Assembly (NCBI GenBank): GCA_025602915.1
Contig: JAHLJZ010000003.1
Location: forward strand, 496,001-560,000
Reading direction: 5' to 3'
DNA: 64,000 nucleotides
From: Paraphysoderma sedebokerense
Taxonomy: Eukaryota > Blastocladiomycota > Physodermatomycetes > Physodermatales > Physodermataceae
Shown here piece by piece: positions 44,197 to 56,741 of the stretch (position 1 is the first letter of the stretch; each line of letters starts with the position of its first letter). The notes beneath the pieces were generated by a model. It searched no databases. It saw only the letters and a program-made list of their open reading frames with translations, and was not told the DNA's origin. The position numbers and the translations under genes are program-made.

Positions 44197-44824
44197 ATGA
44201 CTCGTACGTAATTTTATACGAATAGCGACCATACTTATCCATTTTGTCTTATCTCACGTCTCCTTTTTCTAACTTTCAATTTCATCAATTTTACAAATGC
44301 TCCAAACATAAACAAATTGTGGAAACATAAATGGTTAATACTACCCCTTTCGCTTTGAACTCCCCGTCTGGCCATTTCAACTTCCCGGACTACCTGACCA
44401 CCCGTTCTCTCACCTCAATCTAAACATTTGAACGTAATAAACTGAAACAGGCGGTGATCAACGTGAAAGAGACAGAGCCAAAGCTGCAAAAAAGAAGCAA
44501 CAAGAAGTAAAGGGCAAAACGGTACGTAGCACCATTCCTTGTCGATTCGTCTGTTCAACAGTCAAGTTAAACTTTGGTTAATCCCTGTTTATTCGTTCCT
44601 TTCTATATACCGATGACCAATTTCTCAAAATCCTCATTTAACGTCACTCAAATTTACATGCTTGTATTTTTTCTATATTCAACTGTAATTTTTCACATTA
44701 ACAGTCCGTACCATTCCATCTTCGCAAAGAATCTGACGCTGAAATTATGCGTCAAAAACAAATTAAGGCTCAACAAAAGAAGGAAGAGGAAGCCAAAAAG
44801 GCGGCAGCGCAAGCTAGAAAATAA
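44197..44824 (+). CDS. SERF/4F5 family small basic protein
   Basis: Three exons: 44197-44203 (only 7 nt), 44451-44521 and 44705-44824, giving 65 codons plus TAA. The product begins MTRGDQRERDRAKAAKKKQQ EVKGKT, which is the 4F5/SERF signature (MTRGNQRELARQKNMKK...KGK), and ends in a charged helix (AEIMRQKQIKAQQKKEEEAK). SERF proteins are small, highly charged RNA-binding factors that also promote amyloid formation. The gene is too short and too split for a simple frame scan to find. The middle segment SVPFHLRKES differs from animal SERF. Confidence 0.82.
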
Positions 44825-45509
44825 GATAAAACAATTGAATTTTGCTAACAATATTTTAAATTAATCGATAAAACTGTCGCATTGTACATGAAGGAGGATA
44901 ACGAATGAGTCCCTCCATTATCGGAGGTTGGGTGCTGAACTATGGTTTGTTATGACTGGCTGCTAGTCTTTCAACAAGTGTCAGAGTTAGATCTGAAGTT
45001 CTATAAAATATGTTCTATAATAAACTATTTCTGCAGCCACAAACAAGATTAAGAGTAAAGCGGATACAAATCCGACCGCCGTCAATAGGGTGCATTTATA
45101 TTTGAGTTTTCTTCAGGATTTCGACAACGCTTCTTTTATTGTGTCACAATAACTCAGCGGATTGAACGCAAGTATATACAGGCAAGGATTATCGATAAGG
45201 CACGGCCACTCAAGATTCCTGGACGAACTTAACCCACAAGCGGGCTCTAACGCTAAAGTATACTAATACTTGACTAAAACAATAATTTGAAATTGAAGTG
45301 ACAGTACCATGAATTTAAGTTGACAACTGTAATATTACATTCGCAAAGCTGAGAGTACTCAAAAGAAAGAACAAGCAAAGTGAAAATTGAATCTTTTTAC
45401 ACACTGCACCACTACCGGCAGCACCAGGCCCAGTCACTCTATTTCATAATCCACCTCCATGATCTCCACTATATCAGCGACTCCTAATCGAACAGCTATA
45501 ACCCATGAA
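44825..45509. other. Convergent 3' region of SERF and PAS kinase genes
   Basis: 685 bp of AT-rich sequence between stop codons of opposite strands. No exon, repeat or RNA gene seen. Confidence 0.6.
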
Positions 45510-48500
45510 TTATTTATCCGACGCAGGTGTTTGGGTTTTTCGCAACCATGGATGATCCAAAACTTGTTGAATTGTCGGACGGCGATTCACATCTCTGCAG
45601 AGCATTTTACGGATTAAATCTAAGGAATCTGTTGAATCCAAGCAATACATAAACAGTACACAAGTATTAAAATATAGTGAGTATATTTTGAACGAACATT
45701 CAACGCGCATCAACCGGGATATGACGGCATGCAGCGGGAATATAAAATGATCAGACCTTTAGACAAAATATACGGCACTCTGATATCTCTTCCTACGATT
45801 TCGTCGACATTGTAAAATGGACATTCCTTATAAATCAAAACGTATAAAAGGATTCCTAATGCCCAGACATCTTGCGGCGGCCCAGCGTATTTACGTCCTA
45901 ATAGAATTTCTGGAGCCTAGTTTAAAAAACATTGATAAGATTGAGTTTCTGACTCGGAATATGAAAAATGACGAAGAATTAACGGCGTACACAGTAATCA
46001 ATGGTCCCACAGAAAGTGTCAAACAGCTTATTAGGCTTGACGTACGCTGACGAGCCGAAATCAATCAGCTGGACGTGGCTATCTTTATCTAAGATTACAT
46101 TCTCGTCCTGTTACATGGATTGGCCAAGAGATAGGGCAAGAAGTGAAAAGTCAGGAAAATTTACGCAAACAATCATCAAAATCGAGTGATGATTGCACCA
46201 GCCTTTGGAGAGGCGAAGGAGTTATAAACGAATTCTCACCTTAATATCTCTATGTACGATTCCTCTCTCATGTAGATAACTGACACCCTCGCATACTTGT
46301 TTGAATATAAATTTAATTTCAGTTTCCATCATGTTAGTATTCAGCTCCACATAATCAAACAAATCCATTCCGCTTCCGTGTAATTTCATCACAATGTAAT
46401 AGTGATCCTCATCTTCAAAGAATTCTTTCATGCAAACAATATTCGGATGACTAGGGCTCCGTACTCTGTCCAATATTTGAATTTCAAGCGGTATTAGCCC
46501 ATAAGAAGGATCTCGTACCCAGGAGTCGATCAGTATGCGGGATTTCAGTACGTATTTTATGACTACCTTTTTCTGTGCACAGGCAAAAGAGAGGATTAGA
46601 TTGAGTAATGATAGAAAAGACGATTAACAGACAAAAGAACTAACCGATTTTGGATCATCCTTCAAATGCGCTAACTTGACATACCCATAGGCGCCTTCAC
46701 CTAACGAGTCGTCAATCTCGTACTCAGAGATTTTCCTTCTGCTTTTCGCTGAACCAGGTCTCACAAGCACTTCTTCTGTACTTATGTCTGCTGTTGCATG
46801 CGTTTTTGAATTACCAACGACAGTGACACCCGGATCCATTTCCGCATGTTCATTTAGTTGTGATTTTAATGGCGATATGTCGACTTTCGGTGTTGGGAGA
46901 GGCTTCTTTTGCTGATTTCGATCATAAGTGATCCATAATGCATAAATCATTCCGCTTGAAGAACTCAATGACCGTATTTGCATGTCAACCGTCAAATGGG
47001 TACCGTCTCGATGGATAGCCAAGATACCGGTGGAGGGTGACGGTGGTGTAATCGGGGATGGAATGGTAGCTGACTGTGCCGCTTCAGGAGGAAGTTGGCT
47101 ACTTGGCGAGTTCAGAGCAGCTTTTCGAACTAATGTCGCAGAGTACAGCCCTCGCTTTAAACTGGCAGCCGCTCTAAGGTCTGATATAAGATTGAGAGTT
47201 TGAGGAATGATGGTAGAGATATTTTCTTTTCCGATCAAGTGTTTAGAACTATATCCGAACAAATATTTTGTGAATACAGTATTGCAGGATTGAACAATTC
47301 CGTTTTCGTGAATTGTAATTACACCAGCAATATTCGGCATGGAGATTATTTGAAGCTTTTGGACCCCAGCCTGGGGTTGATCAACGCTTGGGCCTATGAC
47401 TTTGGCAATGACAGGGAACGTCAAGTTTTGCTTGTCAATAGCACCGAAAAATTTCATGTCGTTGATGACGGAAAGTGAGAATGGGGAATCTTCGGTCGGT
47501 TGGAGTGATGGGATAAATGCCCAAATAGGTTTGTCGTTAACCTCGGCATCGGAATATCCGTATACGTCGAACCAAGCTCCATTGGGGTTCGATACGATGC
47601 CCTGAAATACAATTAGATAGGTAGGAAGAAAACTAGCATACAGATTCTGCACGTACTTTAGCAGTTATATGGCAAGACAAAGTTGATTCTTTGATTGCCT
47701 CGATGACCCACATATAAATCCATTCCCCACTATCAACTTGTCTGAGCTTGAGCCATAGCGACGCAGCAATGGTTTTGCCATTCTTTTTTTGAACTCTCAC
47801 CTGTATTGGGGAGGATTGTCAGACAAATTCAGAAGCAAAAAAACTCGGGAAAGGAGGAAGTAAGGTGTATGGTCACTTACCACTTTGCCACACATTAAGA
47901 CACACTCTTCTTGTTTACATTCACTTTTATTCTTAACGACTTTGGCTTGCTTCTCCTTATAAGGTGACGGAAACAAATCCAGAATATTCATACCTACAAG
48001 TTCTACGCACTGATAACCAGATATCAGTGACATTAATTCATTCGTCACCAAAATAATCCCGTCCAGATTTGTTGTCAACACGCCTTGATTCTGAGGTATA
48101 AATCGAGTAGGTGAATGAAGAGCGTTCATGCCAGGTGACGGTAAGGCGTTCGAGACATCGCTCAAATTCCGAGTTCGAATACTGATAGGTGAAATAGGAC
48201 CTTTCAGAGAAGCCGCTTTTAAACGATTTACGATTGTCTTTTCAAGACGTGATGAATTTTCTGGGTTTTCGGTTGCTGATGATGAGTTTTGTGGATGGGG
48301 CGAGTTCGACGGTGGTAGGCCAGTAGAAGGCGACATTCCAGAAAGCGAAGCAACTCGGTTTGCTTTATCCCTCAAAAATTCAAGGGAACGAGAAAACACG
48401 GATTTCTTCGTTTCTGAAACTTTGGATTCTGTATTTGACGAAAAATTGTAGCTGTGAACTGATTCTTCGGAGAACTTTTTAGCGGAATGGGCAGTAGAGT

Positions 48501-48691
48501 TGAAATCATTCTCGGTTCGGGTGGAATCTTCAATTTCGTCTGGTTCTTCCCTGATGCGCATCAATCCCGAAGGAGTGTACATATCTTCCTCGGCGGCGAG
48601 TATCTCTAAATTTATTAAAAAGGGAGTTACAATAAAACAGGTCAAACCTAGCAGAAGTGACGGTTCAAAGATCCGTACCGATTTCAGACAT
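45510..48691 (-). CDS. PAS-domain Ser/Thr protein kinase (PAS kinase, PSK type)
   Basis: A tiny first exon MSEI (48691) splices to EILAAEEDMYTPSGLMRIRE. After a Ser-rich N-terminus a PAS domain reads GVLTTNLDGIILVTNELMSL, ISGYQCVELVGMNILDLFPS, and later VRVQKKNGKTIAASLWLKLR. A second PAS-like block follows: GVITIHENGIVQSCNTVFTK, YLFGYSSKHLIGKENISTII. The C-terminal kinase starts ISEYEIDDSLGEGAYGYVKL, with Lys in VVIKYVLKSR, HPNIVCMKEFFEDEDHYYIV, GIVHRDIKDENVIL, VQLIDFGSSAYV, FCGTIDYAAPEILLGRKYAG, and ends LDHPWLRKTQTPASDK. PAS kinase senses metabolic state and directs glucose to wall glucan versus glycogen in yeast. About 850 residues, at least eight exons. It shares a 260 bp divergent promoter with the next gene. 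Confidence 0.92.
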
Positions 48692-48951
48692 TGCGGAGTA
48701 TGACGTGTCTAGTGAGGCAGAGAGCGAAGCGGACTACGAGGACGATGAGCGAGCTGAGAAGGAGGCAAAGTGGAGAGAATGAGGAGGAGTATCAGGGGCA
48801 GAGGGGTTGATAATGATATATTTTAGGTTGAGAGAGTGGGTGCCGAAGATGGCGAATCGGCTCAGGGACGGAGGGAGAAGAATTGCTGCCTTTCCTCGCT
48901 CGCTCGTTCCATCTCTAATCTCTATCCATAGACATACTGCAGACATATGTC
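48692..48951. promoter_or_regulatory. Compact divergent promoter, PAS kinase / Ser-rich membrane protein
   Basis: Only 260 bp separate the two start codons on opposite strands, so the genes probably share promoter elements. An acidic plus-strand frame crosses it (48655-48781) but has no ATG and no splice site joining it to the next gene. Confidence 0.5.
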
Positions 48952-51900
48952 ATGCACTCCCTCTCGTCGCTCATAGAGCTTCTTGTCACTACCTTCGGCG
49001 GAGTGTCAGTCGTTGTCATCGTCGTGCTCATCGGTTTGTGTTCTTATCTTGGATGCCCCAGCCAATTCAATGTTGTGATGATGACAATTCGCTAACCTTC
49101 TATCAGGGTGGTCTGTTGTCTGGAAATGTATTCTTTCCCAAATTCCATTTGTCAGAGAAATATTTGGGTTACCGAAACTACAGCAATCGAAAAAATCATC
49201 CGATAAGTCATTCAAACGGGAAAGGTCCACTTCATTCTCCTCCAATTCTTCCTCCAACAGCGTATCATCCTCCGCCAAGCGACTGCAGCGCAAGCAGTCC
49301 GGTAATTTACATCCGTCAAACAATTCTCCCCAAACTGCGGCCTCTAATTTTCAATCGTCGGCCGCTGTATCACGAAAGCAACCCCCTCGTCGTTCAAAAT
49401 CCAATCATTCACTTTCATCTGGCCACACTAGTGCAGAGATATCAAGACAGAATAGTACATCTGATTTAAGACTGCCAAATATTAATGGATTGGACATTGA
49501 TGAAGATTACTTCAACTCGAATGGACCAAAGACTCGTAAGTGGCGGAATAAGGAGGTCAGTTTCAATACTGATTGAAATCGAGAGAGATGAAATTGATAT
49601 AGTACAGCATTTGTTAGAATATTTCTCTTAATATGTAAGAATATTGTGTCGTGAACATCACCTATATCCTTCCGTCATTCATATAAACTAGAATACTGGT
49701 AATATAGACTGACTATGTCAGTGATTTCTGCCGCGCGACCTCTACTTGCTGGCAGTAAGTTAATCCAAACACTCCCCTGCAATATGAAAATGTGAAGTGC
49801 CTTCGCCAACATTACCATTCCATAGTATACTCGTTTATTTTTGATTTGGAACCTTTTCATCGGGATTCCGATTGTATCGTTCTAGTAGACATATGCGGTG
49901 GTCGAGCCAAAGTTCGTCTGGCTTCCGGTCTGTCAAGTCAAAGCAATTTTCTCGCCATCTGCTCCGGCACCCATTTCAACGGTTGTCAAGTATAAATGCA
50001 TCATCCTCCTCGCAAATATTACTCTTCATCTACTCTGAAACCTCCCTGGATACCTTCATCGCCTTCAAAGTCACATCACTCTGGTCGCCATACAACGGCC
50101 ACATCATGCGGTCACAACGAAGACGAGTTGGTTAAGGCTCTCAGACAACAGAGCAAAGAATTGATGCGAAAATTGAAATCAAATAAGAAAGTAGTAGATA
50201 ACAGTCAGAAAATTGAGGAGAAGTATGTCTCTAATACTCATTAATAGAGCTCGAATAAACTGATACCAGTATCAATTATGCATTCATGGAATTGATTGGG
50301 GTTCAATCTGCCTTTACGGTTCGTAAAATAACCAAAACCTGACATGGACTAATCGTTGATTCAAATTTCTTCACTTTCATGCATTGCGGTGAATATTTCA
50401 TTTTAAGAATCCAAAGTGTATCGTCAGATCTCTATTCAGTACTCTTAACAGACTTGCAATCCACCTTTACTTCATCTTCGATACCACCAAACTCAACCTC
50501 ATCCGACTATTCACGGACTTTCAGCGTTCCAGTTCCACCATCGCTACCCAAGTCACCCACAAGCTCGTCCAAACGTGTTAGGATAGAACTGCCAGAGGAA
50601 GAATTACAAGAAGACCTCGGTAATACAAATTCTGGTACCGGGATGTGGATGGCCAAGGAGAGAACCAAGCGAAAAGGAAAACCAAAAAGATCCCAAAATA
50701 ATACTGCGGAGATAAGAGAACAGCTATTCCGTGATGCTTTGAGAGAAATGAGCGGAGGCGGAAGAGCAAGGGAGAATGTAAATAGTCTGAATTCAGAAAG
50801 TTCAGCCTTATCAAGTCAGAAGCACAGTTTTCCAGTCACTTTAATGAGCGAGGCTGAAAGCAAAGAGTCCATAGAAGAGGAGGAATTGGTACGTTCAAAG
50901 TTTCTGATAGTAATCATCGGTCCGCGATGTATTCTAAGAACATCTGCTCAAATCCGAATAACAGCCATTACCGCCTCCAAAACCGACCGACCCAAGCGTC
51001 TTCCAACAGTTTCTTTTCTCATCTTCACCGGAGCGTCCAATGCATATTCAATCTTCCCCTTCTTCGAGTCCTTTGAACAAAAAGCATCGCAGTCATTCTG
51101 GGGCTCCCGCAGAACCCCCAAGTATACCTTTAATTCGACCCGCTTCCCCCAGTCGAGATGCGCTATATAAGACTGACTCCTATTACATCGATTTACAATC
51201 ATTCAGAAAGAGTCATCCCCGACTGTTTTTCGGTGAGAATGAAGGGAACGTCGACTCGTAAGTTCTCTTTCGCGATTGATCCCATTCGGCAATAGAATCT
51301 TGGCATTGACTTTTATTTGGATCGGTAGGAATAAACCCATGAAAGATTCAAATGCAGGAGACCAGAAATCGCCTAAATCGACCAGGCTGCCGTCATCCTC
51401 GTCGTGTTCCGTTGACGTTGAGGACGAGATATCTCCTCAACTCAATCAATACAGTGCGTTCTTGATTATCTCTCCCGTTCTACTTGATTTGTTGTTGTAA
51501 GATTTCTAACTTCATTCATCCAACAGCTGCTGGCTATTTTACTGTGGATCCTCGCCTTTACATCACACCTATGTCCAATCCGTTCGACACGATATCCACC
51601 TCGATTTCAGCAACACAGACTCACCCATCCCATCGTTTTCAAAAAGAAATGAATCAAAATGTTAGAGATAAAAGAAACAAACAGGTGCTAGGTGCGGGAG
51701 GAGAAGGAGGGAAGTATGTCGGAGGCGTAATCACCGATGAAGAAATCATGAAGAGACTAGACAAGAAGGCACAGGAAGAAGAGCAAGAATTCATGATGGA
51801 CTTCGAACCGCCTGTCAAGTAAGAGCTTATTTAGTTTTCCCTTCATACTTCTCGATTTGTTGTCTTGGAGTTATCCATACTATTTGTAATCACTTGCGGT

Positions 51901-52109
51901 CTTCAAGTTCACTGTCTAACCATACATCTCCTTGGTACGTCTCGCCTAAACATAGAATATCCTTGCCGCACTCTCGTATTCAAGAGACAGCCATTCCCTA
52001 CAAACCCCACCGACGACGAAGTTACGATCCAGAGAATCAAATAAACTTACGAGCTGTAGGTTACTCTAATTTTTTTCTTCCCACCCGTAAGAAAGAGTCA
52101 CAAAAGTAG
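48952..52109 (+). CDS. Unrecognised Ser-rich protein with one N-terminal membrane span
   Basis: ATG 48952 gives MHSLSSLIELLVTTFGGVSV followed by VVIVVLIG, spliced (phase 1, donor GTTTGT, acceptor CTATCAG) to WSVVWKCILSQIPFVREIFG: one hydrophobic span and an amphipathic stretch. The rest is low complexity: KERSTSFSS-like Ser runs (FSSNSSSNSVSSSAKRLQRK), RWSSQSSSGFRSVKSKQFSR, HNEDELVKALRQQSKELMRK with a short coiled coil, RVRIELPEEELQEDLGNTNS, SGAPAEPPSIPLIRPASPSR, TAAGYFTVDPRLYITPMSNP, GGKYVGGVITDEEIMKRLDK, and a basic end (RAVGYSNFFLPTRKKESQK). At least nine exons; the joint near 49990-50070 is unresolved. No family recognised. The long cytosolic tail with many Ser-Pro sites suggests a phosphorylated scaffold, which is inference. 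Confidence 0.6.
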
Positions 52110-52762
52110 CATATTTCTAATTTTGTCTCCATTTCTCTCTTTGATATGGGGGATATCAACTTCTGTACTCTGCCAACATTGATTTCCGGAACACTCCCAC
52201 CTGCCACTCAATCATCATAAATCTGACAATAGTACCTGCACGCTGGGTACGAGCCGTTCATGAATACATTTAAGCGGCATCAACGGAGACCTAGTAAGTC
52301 TTTTGAAGCATTTTACTGTTCAGTTAAACTTTGTACCTTTTCCCCTCATGACGTACATGTAGCATCCCTTTTAAAGTTAAATTAATTTCTTGAATGCTCT
52401 AGAAAACGATGAAACGAGTTGGAATACGTTCATATCCAAGAAGTTGTGAACGAATTATGTCTTTTAGAGTGTCAGAATGAATACAACTATTTATAATACT
52501 TAATTTTAATGTAAACATTGGATCTCGCGAGAACAAGAGATTCTCAGGTAATAGTGGCGTCCACGGCAGCAATTTTAGACAATAAAAGCTACAATCCATC
52601 TTGATTTTGATGTGCTGTGACACTATAATGTGCATATCGAATTCTTGAATCTGGTGACAGGAACGTTGGAGCGCGGCGAGTTCACCACAACGACTTACGT
52701 GACCGAGGACGGTTATTTTTCCCCATTACCGAACATATCATAGCAAAAGTATAAACATCAAT
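52110..52762. other. Intergenic, upstream of SmgGDS-like gene
   Basis: 653 bp; no exon or repeat recognised. The minus-strand stretch 52399-52635 has no motif. Confidence 0.55.
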
Positions 52763-55702
52763 ATGATGACGTCTCGTCAATCCGACGCTCAAAACGATGG
52801 TATAGAATCAAAACTTGACAGTCTTCAGAAAACATTTGCAGCGGCCTTGGATCTAGATACTGGTAAGATTTTATTCAACTATTCTTGCAAAGTGAGCTTG
52901 AGCTTTATCTAAATTGCCATATGACCAACGAAATCACCAGATGAAGCCAGACCTTTGAAAGACATACAAATTGAATCACTGAAGATACTTAATAATTCAG
53001 ACAACAGTAAGGAATCGTATATATTAGTCGGAGAAACAGCACGACTCATCGCCGAGGCCTCCAAGAAAGGTACAGCTTCAATCCTTAAACAACTCAACTC
53101 CTTGAATACGTTGCTAACCACTGAATAAATGGTTAACGTGCTAAAAGAACAATTTAGGAAAGACTTCGATGCTAAGAGAGTCCTAGAATGTTTGGTTGAT
53201 GCATTGAGTAAAGTACCGGATCAGACCCACGAAACAGAAAGTGCAAGTATTCAGATTTGTAGGGCCATCGCTAATTTATGTATAAATCATGGTATTTATT
53301 TTCCTTATCATCTGCAAACTTGAAGACCATGGGATGACAACACCGATTCCCCATTAACAGACGCAAATCGTAAAACCATAATTGATTGCGACGGTCATGA
53401 CATCTTGCTCAAACTACTCAACGGCATCTCCAATCCTACTGCAGTAAGAGCAGTTTTTGGCGCATTAATTAATATGTGCATCGATTGTGGTATGAAAATT
53501 TTAACGTTGCATTAAAGTTAGCTTATCTGCGGCTGACATGTGTCGACAGCTCCGGCTCAAGCCAAAATCACCAACTCAGGAATTTCCCAAATCATCGAAA
53601 CGAGTAAGCGCTTTGTCAATCAGGAAGATGTTGCCATGTTCACGGCTAAATTATTATCTAGTCTGCAAGAGCAAGGTTTGAGTTTGTTGAATGGGTTAGA
53701 AAGTGCGAAAAGATCCGTTAACATCGTTCATTGTGCTTCTTAATAGAAAAATTCGTTGAAAACATGATCAACGTGGATGGAATAAGCTATGTGACAACTC
53801 GGTTCAAAATACTCGAGCGAGAGCAAGAACTTGGTGATTGTGACCAAATCCTGAACCTAGTAGAAGTGTTGGAAAAACTTTCTTCCAATTCAGGTGACTA
53901 AATTAGCATTTTCTGCAGATTTTAAACCTCAATCTTCTGATACCTACAAATCTTCGCTACAAATTTAGAATCCATACAACTTCAACTCTTTTCCAAAGAT
54001 TTCCTTAGCTCTTTGCTTGACGTCCTCGATTATTACTCTACCTCCGCTCACGTACTTATCGACGAATCAGATTCAGACGAGAAAGAAACGTTCATTTCAA
54101 TTTTGGATCACTTGGCTCGTGTGATTACCAACATCACACTACCAGACGAAAATGTTTCGAGGCTCATAAACGATACTGCCTATTTGGAACGGTTAATAAG
54201 CTGGTTGGATCGACAATGTACCAGCGAGGATCCAGAAGTTATGACTGCAACAGTTGACACACAAAAAATGGTGGCTGGTTTATGTATTGGAAATTTAGGC
54301 AGCAATGGTAAGACAAGCGGCATTATCATGTCATTTCGCCTTTAACTCATGACCGTTGGCTGAATATTCTCGGTAGATGCTAGCGCGACAAAGTTAATTC
54401 ACGATGTTAAGATCCATGAGAAGTTATTATCTGTTTTGAAAACCACGAATAATTTAAGAGTACAGCATGCAGTGGTATCATCTCTACGGAATCTTGCACT
54501 TTCGCGTTCGTATCTCTTCTTTGGTAATTTCCGGCATACTTATATTCTAACGGCAACGAACGTTTTGTTTTCGACAATTGTCTAATGCAGCCAACAATAA
54601 GATAGTTCTAGCGGAAACCAGCTTAGTTGAGTTAAGTCTGCCGCTTTTGAGTACATTCGCCCAACCCATTCATTTAGCTATCATTTCTATCATCCGAATG
54701 TTGGCTCCATCATCAGGTATCTCTAACCTCTATTGAAATTATCTCTATATAGATAACAGAATCTGACTTGCCCGTTTCTAAATTTTGCAGCACAAGTCTC
54801 ATGCGACTTAGTTATGAAGAAGTTTTCTTCGCCTAATGGAATGGAACAGTCAGCAATCGAAGCATTAATGAGTCATTTCGAGAAATCCGATGATCAGCCA
54901 ACCATTTGCGAAATAGGAAAAACAATAACTGCCTTTGTAAAATTGTTATGGGGCACTTTTAGCGCAGATTTGGACCCAGCAGTCGGTATGCAACATTATC
55001 GCTCTATCTATCCATCGTTTATCTGCTTTATATCCTGTCCTGAGAGAGCTCGATTTACCTGACAACTCACCTTGAACTGTATTAGACACTGCCAAAATTC
55101 TTCTAATGGAGATTACTAGACTCGAACCAATTTATCGATTGAACACTTCCCAATATTTAGTGTTGCAGAATGAAGGAGTTTTGGCGTTGGCAATTATATT
55201 GAAGTCGGCCCAAGCCGGAGGTACTGCTTGATTTTCATACTTTCTGTCAGGGTAACTTGATGTTTACTGTATTTATCACAGGCCAACTACGTGAAATCAT
55301 ACAAAAGTATCCACCAAAAATAGAAATCATCAACTCACTCATATCGATTCTTTCGAATTCAAAAGTTCAAGTGACACAAGTGAAATCCAACGACGAGGAA
55401 GAATCTAATCCAGCTGGCGCAAAAGCTTATCCCGTTGAAATGCGGTTGAATGTAGCTCAATTGTTTCTATCTTCCCGCGTTGTTTTTCCCGGTATGTATA
55501 AAAACTGTTCTTTTTGATTTAAGTTAAGGCATTGCTGCAGAATAGCTGACTTCGTTGTACAGACGAAATGAGTAAACTTGGACCGACACTAGCGCAAACT
55601 TATCAACATTTGCAAGAAGAACCGATGACGGGAAACGAAAAATTACAGCAATTAAAAGAATTGACCAATATGCTCTGTGGCAATGAAAGCATTGAGAAAT
55701 GA
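52763..55702 (+). CDS. SmgGDS-like (RAP1GDS1-type) armadillo-repeat protein
   Basis: About twelve exons, most ending close to armadillo-helix borders. Repeat-like text: IQICRAIANLCINH, IIDCDGHDILLKLLNGISNP, AVRAVFGALINMCIDC, LARVITNITLPDENVSRLIN, QKMVAGLCIGNLGSN, LRVQHAVVSSLRNLALS, IVLAETSLVELSLPLLSTFA, YLVLQNEGVLALAIILKSAQ. The pattern 'GNL..ND...' and the single-domain all-armadillo layout of about 700 residues fit SmgGDS, a chaperone and exchange factor for prenylated small GTPases (Rho, Rap, Ras). No catalytic residue defines the family, so other all-ARM proteins cannot be excluded. The start is one of two adjacent ATGs (52763, 52766). Its 3' end is 103 bp from the convergent thioesterase gene. 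Confidence 0.7.
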
Positions 55703-55805
55703 CAATTCTGATAATAGGATTGTAGGATTTAGTTTTGCTCAAACGGAAACCCGTGTCTGGATTTACATCAATGTATATACAAAACTGGAATTATGAGAAG
55801 ACAAT

Positions 55806-56548
55806 CTAATTTTTCTTTTTATCCTTGTCACTACTATCTTCTGCGTTAACGATCCATACAACTTCACATTCCGCCACTTTCACCCCTTCTTCATTTTTGA
55901 TAGCCGTCCGAACAATTATATCCCCTTTCTCTCCCTTTTGTAACCACTTCTTTACTTCCTCTTCAATTTCAAACGAAGCCGTAACAGTTCCTCTAGCTTT
56001 TTTGTAATATTTGCCTGATATACTTGTAACAATTGCCCTCCGATTTGGATGATACTCTTGTAAATGAGCGAGGAAACCTAACCCTGTTGCGAGTTCGCCA
56101 ACATTGAGGAGAGCAATGGCGTGAATCGAGTTGAAAGGATTACGAAGACCAAATCGTTCGGTGATAGACATCTAGACGTGATAGGATTAGCCTTGGTAAA
56201 CGGAAGATTTGATTGAAAATTGGGTGCTATTGAAAGTCCACAACACGATTGAGTGTGTGGGTAAGCGGAATACCAAACATACTTTACATTCACCAGGTTT
56301 CAGAGAGATCACATAAGGCGACACAGATCCTAATTAGCAGAGACGAAAGCCAGTTGTTAGATACCGTAGAACGAATAGAATGAAGAAAGGGACGGCAGGC
56401 AAGGGAGAATAAGTGTAGAAAAGACCAAAGTACCAGAATATGGGGCTGCTATCTTGATAAAGAGGCCAAATATGTATGGACCCAGGAAAGGTATTTTCGC
56501 AGTTGCGTTGTATATGTCTACGAATTTCAATTTAGTCAATAATGTCAT
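55806..56548 (-). CDS. DUF4442-type hotdog thioesterase
   Basis: Three exons. MTLLTKLKFVDIYNATAKIP and FLGPYIFGLFIKIAAPYS lead into SVSPYVISLKPGECK, then MSITERFGLRNPFNSIHAIA, LLNVGELATGLGFLAHLQ, YYKKARGTVTASFEIEEEVK, EGVKVAECEVVWIVNAED and a Lys-rich end. The RNPFNSIHAIALxNLGELATG block is the hallmark of small hotdog-fold proteins in this family, related to acyl-CoA thioesterases; the substrate is not known. The N-terminal segment could be a membrane anchor. About 175 residues. Divergent from RRG9 over 193 bp. Confidence 0.72.
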
Positions 56549-56741
56549 CGTTCTATTTTGGGTTGTAAATACTGAATCAAGTGAAATCGAAATAATGCCA
56601 AATGTCGAAGGCCAGCTTGAACAGGTAGTGATGAGTGTTGCTAGGTAGTGATAAATCACGTGATGGTAATCAAGGTGTAAGAGTAGCACTTCTAGTGACG
56701 AACTCATCTTCAAAAACTTTCTATCAAGCGAGTCATCTCCT

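Noticed and set aside
48655-48781. Acidic plus-strand frame (SSEAESEADYEDDERAEKEA) across the PAS kinase start
   Set aside because: No ATG, no good donor toward the downstream gene, and the minus strand here encodes the PAS kinase first exon and leader.
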